The translations under genes and the position numbers were made by a program. Shown in pieces: positions 46,567-58,400 of a stretch of DNA of 64,000 bases; the first letter of the stretch is position 1; each line of letters begins with the position of its first letter. The DNA is from Gnetum montanum (Eukaryota; Streptophyta; Gnetopsida; Gnetales; Gnetaceae): the NCBI GenBank assembly GCA_015680685.1, contig MNCI01005856.1:1306-65305 (forward strand). Direction: 5' to 3'. The notes beneath the pieces are model-generated. The model did no database searches, was not told the origin of the DNA, and saw only the letters and a list, made by a program, of their open reading frames with translations.

Positions 46567-48560
46567 GCATCAATAAGAATAACTATCATGTTTGTAACTT
46601 CTTTTGGTTATGAATGCTTTCATTGTTACTAACTTAGACATCATCATGAACATAAATTAGTTAAATTAAATTCCTAAGCTTGTATCATACTAACAACTCG
46701 CAATAGTTATTGTACAATTATTCCTGGCATCACATTGAATGCCTTAAAAAAATACTCTATATTATGTTATCCATTGGCTTGATAACATAACGTAAACTAT
46801 GAGAACAAGAATAAAACTTAACCAAGCTAAAAAGCAAAACAAACAATGCTCAATTTTGCACAAAAATACCAAATGAACAAAAACAAAAACCAACAATGAA
46901 AACACTTATAGGAGTAGAAAACAAGAGCTACAAATAAATTGAAATGCAATACTAAAAACAATTTCTTAATGGCAGAAGAGTCTAGGCCACCATGTTGATG
47001 TTGAACCTAAGCTGCTGATGTTGAACCTAAGCTGCTGAGCAAGAATGAAATGGTGCCCAAATTTTGGGACAGAAGTGAAGGTTCAAGTTTTAGTTTCATG
47101 GCTTTACATTTTGTTGAAGTTCATATTTTACCATACATGATGAGCATGCCATAGTGCCATGGGCATAAGAGGATGCACTAGGAATTCATCATGCTATGCG
47201 CATGTATGGCATCATATAAAAACATAGGTTATTCAGAGCTGATCTTGTCTTGTCTCTTTGGAGACATCTAATAAAATTGGAATCCTTTGTGCAAGGATGA
47301 TACACACAAATCAAGAAATGGTCTAGATTTTTTAATTTATTGATGCATAAAACCGGAATTCTTTAAATAAATTACAGTACGTGTGGATTTAAGAGTTTTA
47401 AAAAATTAAATTATCTTACTAAATTATTTTTTAAAGGTTTAATCAATCTTTCTTTGTTTATTTATTATTATCTAGAGCCATAGTGCTCATCCCTTGAGCA
47501 AAAGCCTAACCTCTTCGAATGATTGTGTGCAAGCTTGAATCTTCTGATTGAGAAATAAGCACCCTACCATCACTCTAAAATTCAATCAATCATATCATCT
47601 TTATGCTAAGAATTCTTTTAATCATGAGTAAGAATTTGAGTCTTTCTGAAAGTTCCATTAATTTTTGTTTATTTGTAATTTTTTAATCACCTTCACCTCT
47701 TTATGTAAGGAATTCTTTAAATAATGAATATGAATTTAAGTCACTAAAAAATTTAAATCATCTTTTTGAAAGTTTAGTTAATTCAATTAATCTTTGTTTA
47801 TTTGTAATTTCTTTATATAATCTTTAATTGTTTTTCCCCGTATTTTATTTGATTTTCTTTTGGGTAGCTTTCTTAGAACATTATGTTTCAATCTTATTTT
47901 ATAATTTTATGTTAAAACCATCTAAAACACCATTCCGTAACTTATTTAACTTATCTAAAATAACAACCACTCTAAATAATTCAATATTTGTTTGATTCAT
48001 GTATACCTACAATTACTGCTCTCTTTTAATGGGCACTTGCTTATAAACACAATGCCCTCGTAGAAACACAGGTAACACGGTGGGAATTAGAACACAATAT
48101 TCAACCAATTATGCCCACCCATATTAAAATTAAATCCACAATCAATCATAAGAATACGATAAAATGCATGCTGAAAACACGTCCCCTGCAGAAATTTTCA
48201 AAGGCTTCAATCTGCTCCGCCATCCTTCTGATTCTATATTCCGCCAACCATCAACGGTACAGAGAATACGAAATATACAATCCATTAATCTGTTCTGAAT
48301 TATTGTAGGCCAACGCAAGAACATTGTATATTGGGGGTTCCAGGTTTCCAACGTGCATTACCAGACATACTGCGGAAGACGCAGGATATTTCAAGAAAAA
48401 TCTGGAAAGACCACTTGTCCAAAAATATTCTTTACTTTCTCTCGTGCTCTAAAAATATGACATGACAGGAAGGAAACCAAATAAGTAATCTCACAAAAAT
48501 GTATTGCCACGTATACTTCGAAAATTCTTTCACTTCCAGGGATATTCCGTTGGAATTTTG
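46567..48560. other. Unassigned AT-rich intergenic sequence upstream of the FAP2-like gene
   Basis: No gene or mobile element was recognised. It includes a small tandem repeat at about 46993-47037 and many short direct repeats of 'tctttgtttatttgtaattt' type (about 47450-47830). The right-hand part merges into the presumed promoter of the downstream gene. Confidence 0.45.
46993..47037. repeat. Two-unit tandem repeat of about 21 bp
   Basis: 'gatgttgaacctaagctgct' occurs twice in tandem. Confidence 0.9.
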
Positions 48561-48912
48561 TAACAGACAACTGAGAAAAGTCGGTATTTGTTTATTCTGC
48601 ACCGACAATTTGGCGTTTGTTGACATTTTGTATTCTGAGCGAACCGCGTTTTCTTTTAGCCGAGTCTCTGCAGACTAACGATTGGATCGTGTCTGTGCTC
48701 GTATTTTCAAACAAGACGAAAGGAACTTTCCTTGACTCATGTTTTCATTCAAGGTGTGTTATTCCTTCCTTTTCGTGCCTTCAAACTATTCCCATTCTTG
48801 ATTATGCTGACGGTTTTGTGAATCGTATTTAGAACCAATTCTGGCGTTGCCAGAGAGGCTGCTGGTGAACATTTTGCGTGTTCCCGCTGCTTGTAAACGA
48901 CGGAAGAGGTAT
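48561..48912 (+). promoter_or_regulatory. Probable promoter and 5' non-coding exon of the FAP2-like gene
   Basis: This stretch is less AT-rich than its surroundings, with CT-rich and CpG-containing sequence. It ends in a good donor context, GGAAGAG|gtataattc, at about 48910. The coding start at 52423 is preceded by an acceptor (ttcccag|gtgcac, AG at 52383-52384), so a 5' non-coding exon here spliced across about 3.5 kb is plausible. The exact transcript start cannot be seen. This is inference from position and composition. Confidence 0.35.
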
Positions 48913-50772
48913 AATTCTCATCATTCTCTGTGTATTCCATATTTCTACGTTTTGTTGATTGATTCCGATATTTAACATATAAGTGCACTTTTATCGTTTT
49001 CTCGTTACCTGTTATCTCATATCACGACATTTGAAAAATTAGGTCAAGCAATGTGTGATCTTATATAGAAATGGATGTTGAAGTCTCCGCCTTACTGTGG
49101 ATATGCTAGACTTTTAAATCTCGATTGCATGTTACCTGCGGCTGTTTATTTCGTTTGAAGTTAAAACTGCTTCCGAAATCGACAACGCTTAGATAGTCAC
49201 ATTTTTTAAGCATTATCGGCTTAAGTGTTGAACATGTTCACATTTTCTAGGCATTATCGGCTTAACTATTCATTATCAAGGCTTTTTTAAAAGGATTTGT
49301 CGATTTTTCTGTCTCAGACTTTTGTACCCCTAGAATTTAAAATACGAATTCTTGTTCAGTATTAAGGTTTCTTGTGGTACAAATGCTAAATTTGGCGATA
49401 CATTATGAAATCAGTAGCAGGACAAAGTTTTCAATGCTCATCAAAACATTGTCAGAAAATGAAAATTCACTCCAAAGTTACGACTACGTTTGTCACATTA
49501 AGTGAGTTGTGATTTCTGAAGCCTGTGACGAAGTTACGGGAGAATCTGAAACTGAAACTGAAAATGAAATTTTACTTAAGATTGATGAGGATTTCCGCTT
49601 AGATTGAAAGAGACAAACTTATAGAAGTGGAAGTTTTGGCACTAAGAACCTGATAGTGTAATGTCGCTTTCTTCAGCTTGGAAATGACACAAAATGATCC
49701 TTAAAAGTCAAAGTTACGATCCCAATAGATCTCACATATACAAGCATTGTGCAAAAGATTGTGGACACTCAACTGGTCCAATAGATACATAGGGTCTCGT
49801 ACATAATTAAAAGAGTTTCAGTTTCAAAAGTATTTGTTAGTAAGTCATTTCTTTGGTCAAATACCTGGGTTATTTCCCAATTCAGTTGGTTTTAAGTTTC
49901 TGACATGTAAACGATGCTTGGGTTGTACAAATGGAAATCAAATTTAGTCCAATGAAAATGATGCACCATGATAAACATTGGTTAACATTGCTAGGACCGA
50001 TCCAAATCAATTGAAAATTTTTGACTGATGCAAGCTTGTTAGGCTCTAAAGTAACTTTCAAGGACCTTCAAGGAAATGACTGATTCCGACCATTGCATCG
50101 TTCATTTTTCCTTTTGACAAGTCTTGTATAATGCAAACAGTTCAATAAAATTAGTGGAAAAAACATTGCTAATGTGCAACTTGCAGCAAAAAGCTTCTAA
50201 ATATTTTTGCTACAGGGTACTTCTTTCTTTAATATTTCATTTAAACGGTAGTAAAGTCATGGACCTTAGTTTATTAACAAATTTCTACCATAATCATCTT
50301 TATAAGTTAACTTTTCTAAACTGGTTAACAGAAGCGTATGTGGGAATTGGAGTTGAATGGCCAGTGGGTATCAATGATGGTATGGGAATTATTTACATAT
50401 GTTTGAAAAGAAAAGTGATGATTTGAATAAAAATGTACTGTTTAGAATCTTTCGGCCAAAGATTATACTGGCACATGCGGTTCTTATCATTCCTCAAACT
50501 TTATTAGTGAAATTATTTCCTACTTCTATATTAATGGCTTAAGATCGTTATAGTCTAACGTTAGAAATTTCAATCACTGGTGGTTCTCCATATTTATTCA
50601 TGGTTATGGCATTTTTCTATTTGGATTTTTAAAAAAAGTTTTGTAATTACAAACTATTTTGCTGATCATTTAGTTTGAATTTTTTTGACCATTTTCCATG
50701 ATTCCTCAAGCGCACAACAGGCCTATTTGGCCTAATTCACAAGATATTTGTCTTGTGAAAGGTATGGGTATA

Positions 50773-50964
50773 TTTGGGTGGAGGAAGATCGAGACCTAAA
50801 ACAATTTGACCATAGGTGCAACCTAAGACATATATATTATATGATACATTAGAAGGACTATAAAGGAATAAAATAATGCTTCAAGTGTGTCTTGAACTGG
50901 CAACTTCTTGCCTTCAAATCCTTGTTAGACAATGAGCTAACAACTTGAGCCACCTCTTATTAAT
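50773..50964 (-). mobile_element. tRNA-derived SINE with 13-bp target duplication
   Basis: Read on the minus strand, an A-box-like GTGGCTCAAGTTGTTAGC (complement of about 50936-50953) is followed by a B-box-like CCAGTTCAAGACAC (complement of about 50887-50900), the RNA polymerase III promoter layout of tRNA-derived SINEs. The sequence is flanked by the 13-bp direct repeat AGGTATGGGTATA (50760-50772 and 50965-50977) and ends in a short A tail on the element strand. It lies in the presumed 5' intron of the FAP2-like gene, antisense to it. Confidence 0.75.
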
Positions 50965-52422
50965 AGGTATGGGTATAATGGCTCTGCAAGCATACTTGAA
51001 CTTACAATTCATTACTTGGAGAATCAGAAAATTATCAAGTGAGCTATCAATTCTCTGGCAACTTGTTAATTTTAATATTCTGGCAATTTTCCTTCATTTA
51101 TTCTGTTTATGAAATTGGTAACTTATTGGCTTGTTAACTAAAACGTTGCAGGTTCAAGTGTCAGTTGAAGCATGTTTTCTGCTTGTTGATAGTCAGTGTG
51201 TGAATCTTGACTTACGGTTTAAATGATCATGCTTATAACTATTAGGTTCAAGCTGTATGTTTTATACTAGAAAAATAAAGCACAAACCAAGCTTCATGTT
51301 ATGTTCTTCTTCAGTTTCATGAAAGAATGTTGTTGACTTCATGGCCTGGGGAACATGTAGTCATAGTTTAGGTTTTTTTTTTCTACTAGGTAGCACTAAG
51401 GTACAAACTTCTATAAATCTTGGCGTGTACCTATGTTTCAATTATTTTGGGTTCCAACACCCCCATAGTTTAGGTTTTGACTAAACATCAATAATAGGTA
51501 TAGACCATTTTTGTATCAACATGCTATCTTATTGAATAAGGGTGAGTCCTTATGGTTGGTGATTTCACAATAGCTTTTATGCCTAGAAGTCTACCTTATG
51601 GCAACTTGAAGATATATTTTTATTCTGCATATCAGTGATATCTCATTGGCTTGTCAACTAATAGGTTGTCAGTTCAATATGGCTGGAATAAATTTGTTGG
51701 GTCTACCATAACAACCCCCATTAAGAGAACATATGCATCATAACCATAAAGCTAACCATAACACAAGTTAGAAAGGTAATCAACAGTCATCATCTTGGTA
51801 CTGTTATCCCAACATGGGCTAACCTATTATGGTAGACAAAGGATTTGATAATGATTTTTCTATTCCTAGCTGCCTAGTTAATGTAATAGTCCCTAAATGT
51901 ATATTTTACTGTGCCCTTAGATGGCTTGCATCTCAGCATACTCCTTGGTGAACTTGTGATTTCCACAACCATAAGCTACTTGCTCTAAGAAACTGAGCTA
52001 TGTCTCACTGACAAAGAGAAGCAAACATGTATCCATGACAAATTATATTAGTCAAGCAGCAAAGATGTATCCTACATTTAATAATTTCATTTTCCTTTAA
52101 ATCTTCATGTCTCACATCCATAATTCCATATAGTGTCTACTATCAGCAACGTATTTGGGAAGAAGTAATAAAGTTATAGATGTTAGCCTCCATGACTTTC
52201 TGGCATTCTTTGGGAAAATGGACATTCTTGGGAATTTATTTGCTTGTTATAATTTTTGTAAATCCTTTGTTATATAAGCTACAACATCGTTGAAGATTCA
52301 AAATAACCTACATTTGAATACATGCCTTTGTAAAACAGGTTCATCATATCAACTTGATTTCAGAAGTCACATTGTACTTCCCAGGTGCACACATTGTAAG
52401 TTATTTTTACAAGTGAAGCAGT

Positions 52423-55400
52423 ATGCGGAATAACTGGTTGAAAATATTGAGTTCAGATCATGATCTTTATTTGCTGGAAACTTTTGAGTCTGAGCCTCCA
52501 TTGTTGATTAATAGTAAAAAGAAAACTGGAGCCGATGGCTTATTCTTTGACAATAATATCGAAAATTCTTCCTATATCCATGCTTCTGAAAGAAGGGAAT
52601 TAAGAATGTCATTAACAAATGTTATGCAATGTACCAGAAATTTTCTTTCATGGTTGGTGAAAGGCACATCACAGGTTTCTGATAAATGTGAATGCGATTT
52701 GGAAATTGAAAATGGTAACTGTGAGACATCATTTTGCTCATGGAATTCTAGTAAGAGTTTCAGTTACGCAACTTCCAACTCACATTTAAAACCAAATGGC
52801 AGAGAACAAGCTATCCCTGAACGGCAGGTTGGACAAGCATCCAGTGGAGTTGCACTGTCATTTATTCCATCAAGAATTTTAGCAACCATGACAGCAAATA
52901 TTTGGTACAACTGTAAAAATTCCTGGCCATTTTCTACTGTGGACTTTGAGAAGAGGCATTTCCCTTCACTTGACAATATGTAAGTTTTCTTTCATTTGCT
53001 TTTGAGTACAGTTGTCTCCATTGTTACTGTTAAATTAATTGTTATCAAGAATACCAAGTGACACTGTCCAGACAAATTCGGCTGTTATGAATGAAAACAG
53101 ATAAAAGTTCTTTCATGTGCTTGCTAGAAAATAGATCAATGTCTGATAGCTTTATGCAGTAGCTAGCTAGTCTGGAACAAACTGATGATTTTTATCTCAC
53201 AATTGCTCTCGTTAATGATGTGAAGGTCATCAAACCGATTGCAGTATTCTCTTCACGATGTTAGTAAAGATCTAGAGGGAGGAGTTGGTACATATCAAAA
53301 AAGCATTTGTGATCGTTCAAGCCTTGAATTATGGGACACAGATCCCATTTCCAGCAGTGAAGTTAACAATAGTAAAAATGTGGTTGAGCCTAGAACCGGG
53401 AGGAACTTTCCAACAACTCTTCCCACTGGTTATGTTGATAGATGCTATGCAGGTGCAGCATCACAGGTTTTTATATCTAACTAGTTTTCCTTCATGATAT
53501 TTGAATCTTTTGTCTTCCATATTTTTACTTTGTTTAATATTTACTGATCTTCAGAGTTTTAACAGGAAAATAGTAGGAAATAACTTGCTACATGTCTACC
53601 AAACTAGATGATTTATCAGTTTTGAAAATAGTAAATTAATTGATGTAGATCAGAGAAAGCTGGTTTGGAAAATGTGGAGCAGGATTTAATTGACAGAGTC
53701 CAGATAGATAATAAAAATAATAATGCATTATTCCAGGTAACATAAGAGCAAATAAGATACTTTGATTAACAAAATTCAATATTATTTTTGACAATATGAA
53801 CAATAAAAGTCTTCACCAATGATTATCAAGTATTTCTGCTAAACTTTGCACAATTTTGTTTAAAGAATTCCAATTCTCCTTGTTGTTCTTAAGTTAGATT
53901 TAAATTCAACTTGAGGCACATATGCAAAAAGGATGTTGCTGATTTCTTTGATAGAAAGTGACATACCATTCTCTTATTACCCTTACACATGACTCCTGTA
54001 ATGGTCTCTCAAAATTTCTTATTTATAACTGCATTTATCCTTCTCCAATTCCTCTCTCTTTCTATGTTGTTTTGTTTGTTCTTTTATTCCTTTTTTTTTA
54101 AATTGTGCTTATGCTGACATTTCCTATGCATGTCATATTTGTTAATTGCATGCTAGATCTTGTCAATGAATCCATCTCACAAGTTGTACAGTGAATTTTC
54201 TGAACTTGCTTTTCATCTATGCCGGTTCAGTTTGATTTCTTTTAGCAATCGGGCTGCGCTGCTACAAATTGCTGCCAGGAAATGCCCTAGCCCACCCATC
54301 TCAATTCCACAATGACCAGAATGCAGTGTTATGCATGGCATTTCTCGGAAGCCATTTTTACCGTTGGCTGACAGCCTAACACCAACCCGTCCTTTATTAT
54401 CTGGGTCTGGGACCATCATTGACAGTGTTCAGGCAATAAATAAGGTATTGCAAGCAATATGATAATAACTTTCTACAACAAATCACTGCCATAGTTGATG
54501 TCTAACATCCCATGAAATTTCTGGATGCACCTAATCTAAATCTATTCTTAATATGTCAAAATTTCTACTAATTTGAAAAGAATGGCATTCCTAATTGTCT
54601 TCCATTAATGAAATGAAATGAAATTGAAGATTTATTACATCTGAAGATCCATAGGATCTATTGGACAAATATTACATTTCCATGAAAAATGAATATAGAT
54701 GCTACAAATTGACCAAGCACTAATGGGGGCAGCACAAACAAATTATGCAAATTTTTTGCTGTAACATTTTAACGCTATCTCAAATGGATAACCACAACAC
54801 AAGAAAGAAACACATGTAGCTCATTTTCAAGAGTTCATGACCTGCACAACCTTCAAATGCACTCTTCTCAGAGAAGTTGAATCTATATTCTGCCTTCATG
54901 TCTAAGATGATGAGAATTGAAGTGACCATTGCTTGTAGCATTACAGATATGCTTATATTATAGTCAATATCAAACTTTAGTAGTGGCATTTCTTGTTGCA
55001 TGATAAAAATTCATGGCTTTGTCTGATGAATGTGTGAATGTGCATTAAAAGTCATGTAAGAAACAATTTCCTTATGAAATAAGTTTGCATTTCCGATGGA
55101 GCTACTTTAAAAACTCTGGTACAGCCAGTCCTATGCCTGGACGAGGAAGGAAGATGGTTGGTGTTAGGTTGGCAGCTAGCTATAAAACTCCTGCCATTTT
55201 TTATGGATGAGTTCTTTAATGGTATTCCTATAGAGGCTTGGAAGTCTATGAGACATATAAGGATCACTTGGTTGACCTATTTATTCAATAAGATTTGGGA
55301 GGAGGGGAAATGTTGAATGATTGGAAGATAAGCACTATGGTATCCATCTACAAGAGCAAGGGAGGCATTTAACATTGTGGGACCTATAGAGAAATCAGGC

Positions 55401-58400
55401 TTATGAGTCACACTATGTAGCTACGGGAAAGAGTTATCAAACAATGTTTAAGGCAAGAATCAATAGTTTTTGAGAATCAGTTTGGTTTTATGCATAGAAG
55501 ATAAACTATGTAAGCTATTTTTTTTCTAAGATAAATAATGGAGAGAGTTATATGTAAAAGGAGGAAATTGCATGTGATTTTCATTGATCAGGAGGAAGCT
55601 TATGATTGAGTCCCCTAAGAGATTATTTGGTGGATACATAAAAGGGGGTGTTGGACCTATTGGATACATAAAGACTATTCAAGATGTGTATGATGTAGCC
55701 ATAACTTGAGTTTGCACTATCTTATGGACAGACTATGGACTTCTTTGTCAAGGTAGGGTTACACCAAGGATTTAGTCTAAGCCATTATTTGTTTGCTATT
55801 ATTATGGATGAGCTGAGTAAAGAAATACAAGATGATGTCCTTGGGTGAATGCTTTTTTTAAGATGATACTGTGTTGGTGGATAAAGAGAATGAAGTGTTG
55901 GTTGTGAAAATGAAAACTTGAAGAACAACCCTAGAATCAAAGGGGCTAAGGATTAGTACAAGTAAAATAGAATATATGGAATGCATTTTTACTAGAAAAG
56001 AGTGTAATGAAGATATGAATATTTGAATTCAAAATCAAGAAGTTATATAAAGCAAGCAATTTTAATACTTGGGATCACTAGTACAAATAGATGATGAGAT
56101 TAATAACAATGTGACAAATAAAATTGAAGCAAGATAGATGAAATAATGAGAAGCTAGGGTTGTGCTTTGTGATAAAAGAATCCTTGATACGTTGAAGGAT
56201 AAGTTCTACAAAACCATTATTGAACTTGTAATCTTTTATGGTGCAAAATGTTAACCTATCCAAAAGTGTTAGGTTCAATTTGTGCATGTGATAGAGATGC
56301 AAATGCTAAGGTGGATGTTGGATGTCACTAGGAAAGATAAAGTCAATAACTCTTATGGAAAGATTAAGGAAAGTTGTCTCAGATGGTTTGGTTATGTACC
56401 AAGAAGATCAAAGAGTGCACTTGTTAGACAAAGTTGCTTTATTAATGTTGAGGAAAAACAATAAAGAGGTAAATCAAACATAAACAAAGATACCAAAGAT
56501 TTGGGTATTATGTTAATTTGGCTGTTAATAGAAGTAAATTGCAGAAAAACATTCATATAACCATGCCTGTGTAGTTATGATAAGGCTAGGATGACAATTA
56601 TTATGATAAGGCTAGGATGACAATGATGATGAAAGAGATACCGTAGAAGTAGGAATATTTTGTGTAACTTCTAAGATAGGAAATTTTTATTGTGTATAAC
56701 AAAATGATTGATTTTTCAGTTTGTTCAATTATCTATCTTCTTTTGTGAGGCTAAACTCAGACTTTTTAAACCCCTAGAGTGTTGCCTACTGAACGCACAT
56801 CCTATTTTCAGGTGCTTGTTGGTTTTGGCTCAAAGTGCATAACAATTGCCAAAGTGAAGACTCTTTCTGTATATGCATTCGGTTTATGTAAGCTCTAATT
56901 TTCTTCCGCAGCAACACAATTTCCACCTTGGAAAATTCATCTTGAGAAATAACAGTTCAAATCTGCAGATGTTCATCCCCTTTCTGCGTGCAAGGCACTA
57001 TCTGAAAGATATTGTTCTTTGAGACCTGAGGATTTAAAGGCTCGACCTGAATTTTTTGATGATCTACTAAGGTGCGTAGAATTGAAATAATGTCCCATTT
57101 TATTAGTTTTAACGAATTACTAATGTTTTGGTGAAAAAAGTATTTGTAGTATTCTTAAATACATTGGATACATTAACTGATAACTAGGTAGGTCAGCATG
57201 CTTTTGTATTAAAAATTATATTCAAAATTTGGAAGTGATTCAACTTGTGAGAGAAAGAAACCTGGTGGAGAAATTTTTGGCTGCGACCTTCCATGTTTGC
57301 ACAACCACCTTTAAACTGCTCAACATGAGAATCAAGCTCAGCCCTCTGAATTGAAATGAGGTTGATAATGCATTGTATAAGGAAGTGGAAAACTTGCCTT
57401 TTTCATTTTTATTTATGTACAAAGGTGTGCTTAATAATAAATTAGCCAAACATGGACTTTGCCTCTGTTCACTTGGTTAAAACATGTAGCTTGTGGTCTG
57501 CAAGGAGATAGGTGGCATCGTAAAAATGTACTTCAGGGACACTGGTATGAGGTGCCAAGATGAGGATAAGCTTTGTCATATAAGTGCCACACTGGGCTTA
57601 CAACATGTTTGTGACTGCCATATTGGGCCTTCCCCAGTGTCTGATCATACCATCTTGGGCCTTGATGCCTACAAATATTTTGATTCACTAAGACTCAGTA
57701 CGCTGCTAAGCTATAATTGTGTTACAAGAGAGCAGAGATACAAAATAATACATGTTCATTGCGTGACCCAACGAGATGCCAGTTTTTAACGGACAGTTTT
57801 TGTTTTCTTTTATTTTCTTTCATTTTCTTTTCTTTTTTAAACTTTAATGCACAGAGGGCCCTTACTTTGGTAGTCAGATCAAGCCTGAACTTGCAACCTG
57901 ACGGTTTTCAGCCTTCTCCATCACTGGATTCTTTTCATGCTTGCCAACCAATTATTTGCATTTTCTTCATCAATCAACTTATACTCCAACTTAGCATATC
58001 CTTTCGGATCTATTTTAGGCAGTGATGACAGAAAGCTAGCTCATTGAGCTGCAAAGTTAAACTATTAGATGCCTAAACATCATGTGAAACTGAAACTGAA
58101 ATTGAGGTTTTATTATATCTGAAGACCCCAAGGATCTATTGGATAGATATTACATTCATATCATGAAAATTAAATATCAACTCAACAAAGTGGCTAACTA
58201 ACATTGGATGTAACAAGAAAAGATTGTATAGACCTTTTGTTGCAATATTATATTTTTGTATAAGATGCTTAGTTTGAAGGTAACTAAGAAAAACATGCTG
58301 CCGATCCTCAAAATCTCTTTAACGACATAGCCTACATGTGTTCTTCTCTTGGAATTTACATCCATCTTTCACTTTTTATTCTAAGATGATGTGAACTCAA

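Noticed and set aside
49540-49580. 'gaaactgaaactgaaaatgaaa' resembling the tail of the L1-type fragments
   Set aside because: The sequence next to it does not resemble the LINE 3' ends at 54595 or 58085; it is probably a simple-sequence coincidence.
54213-54460. Possible extra exon of the FAP2-like gene between exons 2 and 3
   Set aside because: All three plus-strand frames meet stops, exons 2 and 3 already join in phase at a position that fits the family, and the block has a related piece elsewhere in the intron.
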